This document shows, piece after piece, positions 35,013 through 42,830 of a DNA stretch of 64,000 nt; the stretch's first letter is position 1, and the number at the start of each line of letters is the position of its first letter. The notes beneath the pieces are model-generated. The model saw only the letters and a program-made list of their open reading frames with translations, had not been told where the DNA came from and did no database searches. The stretch covers positions 1,364,001-1,428,000 of the forward strand of contig NZ_VFMM01000001.1 in NCBI RefSeq assembly GCF_006715085.1, in the 5' to 3' direction. The position numbers were made by a program, and so were the translations under genes. The DNA is from Kribbella jejuensis. Its GTDB lineage: Bacteria; Actinomycetota; Actinomycetes; Propionibacteriales; Kribbellaceae.

Positions 35013-35027
35013 TACGTTCGAAGAACG
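35013..35027. promoter_or_regulatory. Palindrome upstream of the RelA/SpoT-like gene
   Basis: CGTTC-GAA-GAACG (35015-35027) is an inverted repeat with 5-bp arms, overlapping a possible -10 TACGTT (35013-35018). It is 20 bases before ATG 35048. An antitoxin or other repressor could bind here. It does not match the LexA box arrangement CGAAC-N4-GTTCG. Confidence 0.45.
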
Positions 35028-35047
35028 ACAGTTCCAGGGAGAATCAG

Positions 35048-35848
35048 ATGCCACCGCCCCCATGCGACCCCACCGCCCTCCACCAGGCGTTCGCCGCCTC
35101 CCGCCCGCTCGACTGGGGCGAGAAACAACCCACCACCGCCGAGATCACGGAGCTTCACGGCGAACGGGCCACCCGACGAAGCCTCGAGCTACTCGAGCGG
35201 ACCGTCGAAGTGGAGCCGCGGGTCACGGGTGATTTCCTCAACTCGATTCCCGTCGGCACCACGCCGTACCACCTCGAGAACAGGATCAAGTCGCCGGAGT
35301 CCCTGGCCCGGAAGCTGCGCGACCAACGTCGCGCGAACAAGCGACGCCCGGTCGACGACCTGCTTCGTTACACGGTACTGACGGAATCACCCGACGACCT
35401 CGTCGCGGCAACACTCGACACAGCGGACGCGCTTGCGACGCACGGCTGGCGGGTTGACTATGCGATGCACTCCTACACCGAGGGGTCGCGCTACAAAGGC
35501 CTCCACGCCTGGCTCCGCACTCCGGACATCGAACGGGTGGAGGTCCAGTGGCACTCGAGGGCCTCTGCGCGCGTCAAGGAGCTCACCACCTCGTGGTACG
35601 AAGTCGAACGCAGCGCCACAGCGACTGATTCGGAGCGGACCGCCGCCCGGGAGAAGTGTGTGGCGGCCTCAGCAGAACTGCACACACCGCGAGGACTCGA
35701 CGCCATGACGGAGCTAGGCGGACGCCAGGTGCAGGTCAAGAACTACAGTGACTCCCGGAGTACGGGTTCCGGACGCCGCGTCGCACCGGTCGAAGAGCGC
35801 CAACGGCCGGCGAAACTTCAGGATCGAGCCAAGGGGATTGCGCTGTGA
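35048..35848 (+). CDS. RelA/SpoT-fold nucleotidyltransferase-like protein
   Basis: A 266-residue protein whose middle resembles the (p)ppGpp synthetase fold: RIK at 79-81 followed by SPESLARKL (82-90), an Asp pair and LLRYTVL (103-111), Y149-KGLH (149-153) and VEVQWHS with Glu165 (164-170). In Rel enzymes these map to the RxKS loop, catalytic Asp, G-loop Tyr and catalytic Glu of EIQIRT. There is no hydrolase, TGS or ACT domain. The DLLRYT and YKG spelling is like toxin-type RelA/SpoT relatives. AGGGAG precedes the ATG. It overlaps the next gene by 4 bases (GTGA). It may make an alarmone or modify another target; activity is not proven. Confidence 0.65.
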   Translation: MPPPPCDPTALHQAFAASRPLDWGEKQPTTAEITELHGERATRRSLELLERTVEVEPRVTGDFLNSIPVGTTPYHLENRIKSPESLARKLRDQRRANKRRPVDDLLRYTVLTESPDDLVAATLDTADALATHGWRVDYAMHSYTEGSRYKGLHAWLRTPDIERVEVQWHSRASARVKELTTSWYEVERSATATDSERTAAREKCVAASAELHTPRGLDAMTELGGRQVQVKNYSDSRSTGSGRRVAPVEERQRPAKLQDRAKGIAL

Positions 35849-36156
35849 AGCTCTATCTGGTGAAAGAGGACGAGCGCGAGGTTTGGGTTGCGGCGCTGGC
35901 GCATGAACACATGTACTCCTACGTCGCCAACACCGGGATGTTCCACGACAACAATGCCTTGCGCAACGACTTCTACATGGAGCGGGACTTCCGGTACGAG
36001 CCGATCGGGGCCGCCGAAGCCCGGCGGTTGATCGGTGACGGCGTGGGCAGCCTCGATGAAGAGGAGGACGCCGACGCCCTGGCAGAGTGGCGCTCCGACA
36101 CGAATGCCCTCGCAGCCGCCGACGTGTTGTCGATGGCTGCTGGGTTCGACGAGTAG
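35845..36156 (+). CDS. Small acidic partner of the RelA/SpoT-like gene (candidate antitoxin)
   Basis: A 103-residue protein that starts at a GTG overlapping the upstream stop in GTGA, so the two are translationally coupled. Residues 1-30 include KLYLVKEDEREVWVAALAHEH; a middle part NTGMFHDNNALRNDF; the C-terminus is acidic (SLDEEEDADALAEW) with net strong negative charge. No recognised family. By position and acidity it is a candidate antitoxin or inhibitor of the RelA/SpoT-like protein; this is inference. It has no transmembrane stretch. Confidence 0.75.
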   Translation: MKLYLVKEDEREVWVAALAHEHMYSYVANTGMFHDNNALRNDFYMERDFRYEPIGAAEARRLIGDGVGSLDEEEDADALAEWRSDTNALAAADVLSMAAGFDE

Positions 36157-36182
36157 GCCGGCCTGGCGACTGCCGGACCGAG

Positions 36183-37133
36183 TCAGGTCGCGGTCGTGTA
36201 GAGCTGGGTGATGACTGATTCGATGGTGGGTTCGGAGAGGGATAGGTCTACTAGGGGGTAGTTGGCGGCTAGTTGGGTTAGGAGGGGGGCGGCGCTGGTT
36301 GTGGTGGGGAAGGTTAGGTGTTGGCGGGGGCCGTCGACCTTGACGACCGTGGCGCCGGGGATGTTGATGGGAGGTAGAGAGGTGGCCAGGTCTACTACCA
36401 GGGTGCGTGGGGCTGACTGGCTCGACTTCAGTTGGTCGAGGGTGCCGTCGAAGATCTGGTGGCCGTGGTCGATGACCATGACGCGCGTGCAGAGGGCTTC
36501 GATGTCGTCGAGGTCGTGGGTGGTCAGGATGATCGTGGTGCGGCGGAGGGTGTTGACCTCGGCGAGGAATTCGCGCAGCCGGGCCTTGCTGATCACGTCC
36601 AGGCCGATGGTCGGCTCGTCCAGGTAGACGATCTCCGGATCGTGGAGCAGGGCGGCGGCGATGTCGCCGCGCATGCGTTGGCCCAGCGACAGCTGGCGGA
36701 CCGGGACGTCCAGCAGGTCGCCGAGGTCCAGGAGTTCGACGAACGTCGCCAGGTTCGCGCGATGGCGTTCGGCGGGTACGCCGTACATCTTCTGCAGCAC
36801 CGCGAACGAATCCTTGAGCGGCAGGTCCCACCACAGCGTCGTGCGTTGGCCGAAGACCACGCCGATCCGCTTCGCCAGCTTCAGCCGGTGCCGTGACGGG
36901 TCGACGCCTGCCACCCGGATCGTTCCGCCGGACGGCACCAGGATTCCGGTCAGCATCTTGATCGTGGTGGACTTCCCGGCGCCGTTCGGCCCGATGTACC
37001 CGACCACTTCCCCGGGCTCGACGGTGAACGACAACCCGTCCACCGCGCGCACCTCCCGGCTGGTACGGCGGAACCCGGTACGCGACCGTACCGTGAACGA
37101 TCGCGTCACGTCCGACAACTCGATGACAGACAC
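36183..37133 (-). CDS. ABC-2 transporter ATPase subunit
   Basis: A 316-residue ABC ATPase: Walker A GPNGAGKST (about 48-56), signature LSLGQRMR, Walker B IVYLDEPTIGLD, and H-loop LTTHDLDD. The family partners with ABC-2 permeases for export of lipids, drugs or polymers. GTG start. It is the third gene of a minus-strand operon, with three bases between it and the upstream permease stop. It is convergent with the acidic partner gene 26 bases away. Confidence 0.9.
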   Translation of the reverse strand: MSVIELSDVTRSFTVRSRTGFRRTSREVRAVDGLSFTVEPGEVVGYIGPNGAGKSTTIKMLTGILVPSGGTIRVAGVDPSRHRLKLAKRIGVVFGQRTTLWWDLPLKDSFAVLQKMYGVPAERHRANLATFVELLDLGDLLDVPVRQLSLGQRMRGDIAAALLHDPEIVYLDEPTIGLDVISKARLREFLAEVNTLRRTTIILTTHDLDDIEALCTRVMVIDHGHQIFDGTLDQLKSSQSAPRTLVVDLATSLPPINIPGATVVKVDGPRQHLTFPTTTSAAPLLTQLAANYPLVDLSLSEPTIESVITQLYTTAT

Positions 37134-37136
37134 AGC

Positions 37137-37952
37137 TCAGCTCCCTGTACTGCGATAGCGACGAAGGCCGGCCCGCCACGCGAGCGACGCGACCCCGACC
37201 ATGAGCGCGGCCACCACCGGCGACAGCAGCCCGATCCAGGACGGCATCCCGAGCGGCGCCGGTTTACCCAGGACGAACAGCACCGGGTAGTAGTTGACAA
37301 AGGCAAGCGGTACGACGAACGTCACGGCCCGCACGATCTCCTTGCCGAAGACCGTCAACGGGAACTGGGTCAGCGCCTGCCCGCCGTACGTGACCGAATT
37401 CGCCAGCTCCGCCGAGTCGATCGCGACGAACTGGAACGCGGCGCCGAGCACGAACAGCGCCGCGAAGATCACCGTGCCGGTGATCATCGAAACCACCAGC
37501 ATGATGCCGCGGGCAACTGTCCAGTCGATGTCGACCTTACTCAGGGCGAACACCAGTACGGTCCCGGCTTGCAACGGTCGGCCCAACCGGCGCAGTGCGA
37601 ACCCGTCGGCCGCGGCCTGCAGGAAGGCCGGTACCGGCCGGATCAGGTACGCGTCGAACGCGCCGGTCCGGATCCGTTCGCCGACCCGTTCGATCGACCC
37701 GGTGAGCAGGTCGGCGAGCCCGAGCGCGGTCGAGGACGTTGCGTAGAGCAACGCCATCTCGCCGAGCGCGAACCCGCCGAACGCGGTGATGTGGCTGAAC
37801 ATGATCAGCACCGCGACGAAATCGGTCAGCGTGACCAGCGTCGAACCGATCAGCATCATCACGAACGACGCCGGGTAGGCCAGCACCGACCGGATCCACA
37901 TCACGATCAACAGCCAGTACTGCGCCGGCGCTCGCAACACACGCTCAACCAC
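37137..37952 (-). CDS. ABC-2 type permease subunit
   Basis: A 271-residue membrane protein with six hydrophobic helices, including YWLLIVMWIRSVLAYPASFVMM, GFALGEMALLYATSS, GIMLVVSMITGTVIFAALFV and the PSWIGLLSPVVAALMVGVASL end. It matches the ABC-2 family transporter (DUF990-type) subunits that occur as unequal pairs. Its GTG start (37950-37952) overlaps the first permease stop by 8 bases. It forms an exporter with the ATPase and the other permease; the substrate is unknown. Confidence 0.82.
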   Translation of the reverse strand: MVERVLRAPAQYWLLIVMWIRSVLAYPASFVMMLIGSTLVTLTDFVAVLIMFSHITAFGGFALGEMALLYATSSTALGLADLLTGSIERVGERIRTGAFDAYLIRPVPAFLQAAADGFALRRLGRPLQAGTVLVFALSKVDIDWTVARGIMLVVSMITGTVIFAALFVLGAAFQFVAIDSAELANSVTYGGQALTQFPLTVFGKEIVRAVTFVVPLAFVNYYPVLFVLGKPAPLGMPSWIGLLSPVVAALMVGVASLAWRAGLRRYRSTGS

Positions 37953-38742
37953 CCTGGATCACGACCTTCCGGGTCGCCAGCGTGGTGGCGAGTTGCCCGG
38001 CCAGGACCAGTACGAGCAACCAGCCGAACTGGAACAGCAGGGCCGCGCCGGTGCCGCCCGGGTTCCGCCCGAGCCAGATGTCGATCGGGACCTGCATCGT
38101 CGCGGCCCACGGTGTCGCGCGGGCGATCACGCCGAGCCAGCCCGGGAACGCGACCAGCGGCAGGATCGTCCCGGCGAAGAACAGCGACAGCACCAGCGCG
38201 AGCTGCTCCATCCCGCGCGAGTCGGTGATCCAGAACCCGGACAGCGCGACCAGGTACCGGATCGCGAAGCTGACCATGATCCCGAGCAGCAGCCCGAGCG
38301 CGACAAGCGGCCAGAGCGCCACAGTCGAAGGAAACTTGAGATCGAAGACCAGGGAACCGACGAGCAACGGCGCTCCGCCGCGGGCGAGCAGTTCGAACGA
38401 CGCGCGCCCGAGGTCGACCGACAGCCACCACAGCAACAGGTGTGTCGGCCGGTACAGGTCGACCGCGATCGCGCCGCTGCGGACCCGCTCCCCCAGTTCG
38501 TTCGTCGTGGTCGCGCCGAAGATCCCGACCGGCACCAGCATCCCCTGCTGCAACCACACGAACGTCAGGGCGTCCGGTACGTCGTACCCGCCGAGCCCGG
38601 GCCGTTCGTGCCAGAGCGTCAGGTACACGCCGCAGAGGATGAAGCCGAAGACCGAGTTCGTGAAAATGCCCGACACGGTGGCGATCCGGTACGTCGAGAA
38701 CCGCCGGAACGACCGTACGGCGATCGCCCAGTAGACACCCAC
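37945..38742 (-). CDS. ABC-2 type permease subunit
   Basis: A 265-residue membrane protein, first gene of the operon. It has an N-terminal basic segment (RSFRRFSTYRIA), then helices such as FTNSVFGFILCGVYLTLW, LWPLVALGLLLGIMVSFAIRYLV and LALVLSLFFAGTILPLVAF. GTG 38742 is 5 bases from GGAGG (38748-38752); 60 further codons are open upstream but lack an SD. It forms the heteromeric membrane part with the 37137 permease. Confidence 0.82.
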   Translation of the reverse strand: MGVYWAIAVRSFRRFSTYRIATVSGIFTNSVFGFILCGVYLTLWHERPGLGGYDVPDALTFVWLQQGMLVPVGIFGATTTNELGERVRSGAIAVDLYRPTHLLLWWLSVDLGRASFELLARGGAPLLVGSLVFDLKFPSTVALWPLVALGLLLGIMVSFAIRYLVALSGFWITDSRGMEQLALVLSLFFAGTILPLVAFPGWLGVIARATPWAATMQVPIDIWLGRNPGGTGAALLFQFGWLLVLVLAGQLATTLATRKVVIQGG

Positions 38743-38860
38743 CACTACCTCCTCTCGCACACGTTGGCGTGGTGTCCGGGAAGCACAGTCCTTGTCACAG
38801 GGCACGCGGAACCACCCCGGTTCCATGAGGACCCCGGGGGTTCGGACACCACTGTGAAGA

Positions 38861-38886
38861 CGTGGTTGAACCACGCCGATTGTCAA
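38861..38886 (-). promoter_or_regulatory. Promoter and palindromic operator of the ABC-2 operon
   Basis: On the minus strand a TTGACA (-35, 38881-38886) is followed by the palindrome CGTGGTT-G-AACCACG (38861-38875, perfect 7-bp arms). The palindrome would cover the spacer and -10 region. No regulator gene is adjacent, so the ligand is unknown. The -10 is not clear. Confidence 0.5.
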
Positions 38887-38937
38887 GGGCAGAAGAGGGA
38901 CGGTACGCCGCCGTCCGAGCAACCGTCAACACGAATA

Positions 38938-38981
38938 ACCGGTCCGGGCGCGGGACCCCTCAGACCCACGCCCGGACCGGT
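38938..38981 (-). terminator. Strong terminator hairpin after the alpha/beta hydrolase
   Basis: ACCGGTCCGGGCG (38938-38950) pairs perfectly with CGCCCGGACCGGT (38969-38981), a 13-bp stem with an 18-nt loop. It lies 12 bases past the stop of the hydrolase at 38994 in transcription order, followed by TTATTCGTGTT, a partial U-rich tail. A Rho-independent terminator is well supported. Confidence 0.82.
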
Positions 38982-38993
38982 GCCGGGGGAAAG

Positions 38994-39833
38994 CTACACC
39001 GTGTCGGTCTTGAGCAGGTGCGCGAGGTGGGTGGCGAACGGCGCCGGGTGCCGGGAGTATCCGCTGTGCCCGCCGGGGAACATCACCACCGGCCAGCCGA
39101 GGTGGTCGGCGATCACGTCGATCGGCCGGCCGGGCAGATGGGCGCACGACTCCATCCCGGCCGCCGGTACCACTCGGTCCGCGAGACGTCTCAACGTCGG
39201 CAGGTCCGGGACGTACCGGGTGAACGGGAGCAGCTTGTGCTCGTAGAAGTTGGCCGCGTTCGCCTGCATCCGCTCCGCGAGCTCACGGTACTCGGGCAGC
39301 AGATCCTCCAGCGGCGGCATCGCGTCGCTGTCCATCCCGGTGCCCATCATGTAGACCACGTCGGCCGCGGTCAGCCCGTCCTCGCGGTACGTGCTGTAGA
39401 CCTCCTCGAAGAACGCCCGCGCGTCGGCGGCGTCCGCGAGTACCTCGGTGCACGGCGGCTCGTGCGCGACCAGCATCCGAACCCGGTCCGGATGCCGGGT
39501 GATCAGCTCGAGCCCGGTGATCGCGCCCGAGCCGCTGCCGAAGACGTACGCCGGTTCGTCCGCGCCGACCGCGTCGATCACCGCGAGCGCGTCCGCGGCC
39601 GACTGCTCGACGGACTCGTCGGCCGGGTCGCCGTCGTACCCGCTGCGGGAGTTGCCGCGCGGGTCGTACGTGACGACCGTGTACTCCGCGGCGAGCTGCC
39701 CGACGATCCCGGAGTACACGCCCGCATCGGTCCCACCACTGGCAATCAGCAGCAACACCGGCCCGTCCCCGGCGACCTCGTAGTGCAACGTCGCCCCTGG
39801 CACCACCAGCTTGTTGACAGTCTTCGCACCCAT
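38994..39833 (-). CDS. Alpha/beta hydrolase
   Basis: A 279-residue hydrolase with LLLIASGGTDAGVY (oxyanion region), nucleophile Ser in GSGSGA, and the end motif FPGGHSGYSRHP with the catalytic His. An Asp/Glu acid is expected near the C-terminal third. ATG 39833 follows AAAGGGG at 12 bases and GGAGG almost adjacent. A strong hairpin follows the stop, so it is a separate transcript. Substrate unknown. Confidence 0.82.
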   Translation of the reverse strand: MGAKTVNKLVVPGATLHYEVAGDGPVLLLIASGGTDAGVYSGIVGQLAAEYTVVTYDPRGNSRSGYDGDPADESVEQSAADALAVIDAVGADEPAYVFGSGSGAITGLELITRHPDRVRMLVAHEPPCTEVLADAADARAFFEEVYSTYREDGLTAADVVYMMGTGMDSDAMPPLEDLLPEYRELAERMQANAANFYEHKLLPFTRYVPDLPTLRRLADRVVPAAGMESCAHLPGRPIDVIADHLGWPVVMFPGGHSGYSRHPAPFATHLAHLLKTDTV

Positions 39834-39910
39834 TCCTCCGAACCCCTTTCGTCCACCCTCAGGGTTCACCTGCCCGCTGGCACGCCACGCACACGGCGCT
39901 GGCACGCCTG

Positions 39911-40792
39911 TCAGCCGACGTCCTCCAGTGGGATCGTCGCCGGCTCGTCGAGGCCGGCCCACGGGTCGCGCGGTGGTGCTTCGCGGCGGCCCTGGGGGCA
40001 GATCTTCGCGAAGTCGCACCAGCCGCACAGCGGGGACGGCTCGGGTGGGAAGGCGGCGTCGGCTTCGGCGGGGGTCAGGCCGGCGGCCCAGCGAGCTTCG
40101 GCGGCGGCTGCATCGTCCGCCATCGACTCGGCGCGCTTCTGGTGCCGGGCGAGGGACGCCTCGTCGTGGTCCGCGGCGGCGACCGTGTTGGTCGGCAGGT
40201 GGTGCAGCTCGACGCGGGTGCACGGTTTGTGCAGGACGCGACGGGCGCCGAGAACGTACAGGGCCATTGCCAGCGAGGACCGCGCGTCGGTCGAGGTCAG
40301 CGGGCGGCGACCGGTCTTGTAGTCGACGATCGCGAGCTCCGTACCACCGCTGCCGTCGCGCGCCGGGCGTTCGTCGATCCGGTCCACGCGGCCGCGCAAC
40401 GAGGCCCGCTCCGTGGTGAAGGCGACGGTGCGCTCGACTCCGCGCGGTTCGTAGTACGGATCGGAGTCGCGCAGGTACCCGAGGACCATCTCGGTCGAGC
40501 GGTCCCGCCAGTCGAGCGACTGCCGCTCGTCGCGGAACCCTTCGCTGCGCCAGCTCGAGCGCATCTTCGCGACCACCTCGTCCGGCGTACGGCGGGACGC
40601 CGGCCAGCGGCCGAAGAAGTCCGCGAGCACCTCGTGCACGATCGCGCCGACCGTGTTGTGCGCCCACGGCGGGCCTTTCGGCGGGCGCGGTGTCTCGAGG
40701 TAGGTGTAGCGGTACTTCCGCTTGCAGTCGGCGAACGTCAGCAGCTTCGTCGGCGTCGCGACGAACAACCGGGTCGGCATCCCAGGCAGCAT
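39911..40792 (-). CDS. RecB-like nuclease with Fe-S cluster cysteines
   Basis: A 293-residue standalone PD-(D/E)XK exonuclease-type protein. The N-terminus has FADCKRKYRYTYL, the core has VGAIVHEVLADFF, GRVDRID and AIVDYKTGRRP, and the C-terminus has LCGWCDFAKIC. The first Cys and the CxxCx5C set are the pattern of the Fe-S staple found in AddB, AdnA and Cas4. It is a helicase-free relative of the AdnAB nucleases present in the window. It follows the MarC gene by three bases in a minus-strand operon (PHP, MarC, nuclease). Its DNA-repair role is inferred. Confidence 0.8.
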   Translation of the reverse strand: MLPGMPTRLFVATPTKLLTFADCKRKYRYTYLETPRPPKGPPWAHNTVGAIVHEVLADFFGRWPASRRTPDEVVAKMRSSWRSEGFRDERQSLDWRDRSTEMVLGYLRDSDPYYEPRGVERTVAFTTERASLRGRVDRIDERPARDGSGGTELAIVDYKTGRRPLTSTDARSSLAMALYVLGARRVLHKPCTRVELHHLPTNTVAAADHDEASLARHQKRAESMADDAAAAEARWAAGLTPAEADAAFPPEPSPLCGWCDFAKICPQGRREAPPRDPWAGLDEPATIPLEDVG

Positions 40793-40795
40793 CGG

Positions 40796-41413
40796 TCAGC
40801 CCGCCCGGATGAAGTCGCGGACCGCCCCCGCGACCAGTTGGACGGCGATCGCGCTCAGCAGCAGACCGGCGATCCGGGTGATCAGGAGTACGCCGTTCTC
40901 GCCGAGGATCCGCATGATGACGCTGGAGAACCGCAGCGTCAGCCACATCACCAGGTGGATCGCGACGATCCCGGCCGAGATCGCGACCACGTCGGGCAAC
41001 GAGCCGTTCGCGCGCTGCACGAACACCATCGTCGCGACGATCGCACCCGGTCCGGCGAGCAGCGGCGTACCGAGCGGGACGAAGGCGATGTTCACGTTCT
41101 TGGTCTGCACCGGGTCCTCGGCGGTGTCGGTCAGCAACTGTAGCGCGATCAGCAGCAGCAACAGACCGCCCGCGCACTGCAGCGCGGGCAGTGTGATGCC
41201 GAGGTGCTTCAGGATCTGTTGCCCGAACGCGGCGAACACCACGATCACGCCGAACGCGACCAGCACCGCCTGCCAGGCCGCCTTCTTCCGGACGGCGCGG
41301 GACTGCCCGGCGGTCAGCGAGATGAACAGCGGGACGGTGCCCGGCGGGTCCATGATCACGAACAAGGTGACGAAGACCGAGCTGAACAGACCCGCGTTGA
41401 TGACGCTGTTCAC
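40796..41413 (-). CDS. MarC family membrane protein
   Basis: A 205-residue six-helix protein of the MarC family. The signature FVIMDPPGTVPLFISLT is near the N-terminus, and PLLAGPGAIVATMV in the middle. The GTG at 41413 overlaps the PHP gene stop by 4 bases (GTGA), so they are coupled. The transport role of MarC proteins is not settled. No drug-resistance context is visible. Confidence 0.87.
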   Translation of the reverse strand: MNSVINAGLFSSVFVTLFVIMDPPGTVPLFISLTAGQSRAVRKKAAWQAVLVAFGVIVVFAAFGQQILKHLGITLPALQCAGGLLLLLIALQLLTDTAEDPVQTKNVNIAFVPLGTPLLAGPGAIVATMVFVQRANGSLPDVVAISAGIVAIHLVMWLTLRFSSVIMRILGENGVLLITRIAGLLLSAIAVQLVAGAVRDFIRAG

Positions 41414-42324
41414 GGGAGGTAGGCCTCGGGCACTGCGGCGTTGGAGGCGGCGGCATTCGTCTTGGCGACCTCGAGCAACCGCTCGAGCTGGTCGGGCTCG
41501 GTGGAGTTCACGCCCAGGTCGTGGTCGATCTTGCCGAGGCCGTGGTGGTCGCTGGAACCGGTGTAGATGATGCCGAGGTTCCGCGCGATCGCCCGCAGCG
41601 CCTCCCGGGACTCCGGCGAGTGGTCCTGGTGGTCGACCTCGATCCCCGCCAGTCCGTGCTCGTCGACCAGCCGGCCGATGGTCTCCTCGGTCATCACCTT
41701 GTAGCTCGACCGGCCCCACGGGTGCGCGATCACCGGTACGCCGCCGGCCTCCCGGACCAGGTCGATCGCGCGTCCCGGCTCGATCGCGTAGTGCGAGACG
41801 TGACCGGCGCGGCCGTCGGCGAGGTACTTGTCGAAGGCCTCGCTCCGGTTCGCGACCGTGCCGTTGGCGACCAGGGCGTCGGCGACGTGCGGGCGGCCGA
41901 CCGACGGCGTCCCGGTGGCCTGGGCGAGCACCTCGTCGACGGTCAGCGGTACGCCGATGCCGTTCAGCCGGGCGACGATCGCCGGGATCCGGTCGGTACG
42001 GCCCTCGCGGACGATCCGCAGCTCGTCGGCGAGCGGCGCGTACGACGGGTCGGGCAGGTAGCCGAGCAGGTGGACGCTGATCCCGTTGAGCTTGCAGGAG
42101 ATCTCGAGCCCCGGTACGAACCCGATGCCGAGCTCCTCCGCGGCCTGCCGGCCCTCCACCCAGCCGTCGGCGGTGTCGTGGTCGGTGAGCGCGATCACGT
42201 CCAGCCCCGCCTCGTGCGCATGCCTGATCAGAATGGCCACCGGGTCGGTGCCGTCCGAACGGTTCGAGTGGGTGTGCAGGTCGATGCGCACGCGGTCCGC
42301 GTCCTTTCGCCGGTCCTCTGTCAC
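41410..42324 (-). CDS. PHP domain metal-dependent phosphoesterase
   Basis: A 304-residue PHP (polymerase and histidinol phosphatase) protein with metal motifs DLHTHSNRSDGT (15-26), ALTDHDT, AHPWG and the C-terminal SSDHHG. It resembles the RNase AM/TrpH-like group (YciV) that removes 5'-phosphates from oligonucleotides and 3',5'-bisphosphates. It heads an operon with MarC and the RecB-like nuclease, with an overlap of 4 bases to MarC. The exact substrate is inferred from the group. Confidence 0.82.
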   Translation of the reverse strand: MTEDRRKDADRVRIDLHTHSNRSDGTDPVAILIRHAHEAGLDVIALTDHDTADGWVEGRQAAEELGIGFVPGLEISCKLNGISVHLLGYLPDPSYAPLADELRIVREGRTDRIPAIVARLNGIGVPLTVDEVLAQATGTPSVGRPHVADALVANGTVANRSEAFDKYLADGRAGHVSHYAIEPGRAIDLVREAGGVPVIAHPWGRSSYKVMTEETIGRLVDEHGLAGIEVDHQDHSPESREALRAIARNLGIIYTGSSDHHGLGKIDHDLGVNSTEPDQLERLLEVAKTNAAASNAAVPEAYLP

Positions 42325-42392
42325 CGCTGATGCTATCCGGGTTCACCCTTCCGGCCTGGTAGTTGTGCACAGGGGCCCTATCCTCAGGGTGC

Positions 42393-42791
42393 ATGGAGCG
42401 CGTCGACTGTGTGGGTGCCTTGGTGTACGACGAGCAGCACCGGCTTCTCGTCGTACGGCGGGCGAACGAGCCGGGCCGTGGTCTGTGGGCGATCCCGGGC
42501 GGCCGGGTCGAACCCGGTGAGGACGATCCGACGGCGGTCGCCCGCGAGGTCGCGGAGGAGACCGGGTTGACCGTCGTGGTCGGCGGGCTGGTCGGTGAGG
42601 TGGAGCGGCCAGGGCCGCAGGGCCAGCTGTACGTGATCCGCGACTACGAGGCGACGGCCGTCGGCGGCACGCTGACACCGGGTGACGACGCGTCCGACGC
42701 ACGGTTCGTCACACGCTCGGAGATCGCGGCGCTACCGACGACGACGCTGCTGATTTCCACGCTGGAGCAGTGGAACGCCCTACCTGGTTAA
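42393..42791 (+). CDS. NUDIX hydrolase
   Basis: A 132-residue NUDIX protein; the box GGRVEPGEDDPTAVAREVAEETG fits G-x5-E-x7-RE-x2-EE-x-G (Gly37 to Gly58). The N-terminal strand is VGALVYDEQHRLLVV. ATG 42393 has no SD but is 8 nt after a -10 TATCCT (42379-42384), so the mRNA is likely leaderless. Substrate could be a nucleotide sugar or oxidised nucleotide. It is divergent from the PHP gene. Confidence 0.88.
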   Translation: MERVDCVGALVYDEQHRLLVVRRANEPGRGLWAIPGGRVEPGEDDPTAVAREVAEETGLTVVVGGLVGEVERPGPQGQLYVIRDYEATAVGGTLTPGDDASDARFVTRSEIAALPTTTLLISTLEQWNALPG

Positions 42792-42830
42792 CAGCTCGCG
42801 CCTACTTCGGCTGGCCGCCAGACTGGGTCG

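Noticed and set aside
35015..35027. LexA/SOS box before the RelA/SpoT-like gene
   Set aside because: The arms are in the order GTTCG...GAAC, not CGAAC-N4-GTTCG, and the spacing does not fit.
38994..41456. Single 820-codon gene joining the hydrolase, nuclease and MarC regions
   Set aside because: The upstream part is antisense shadow and the hydrolase has its own ATG at 39833 with SD-like sequence.
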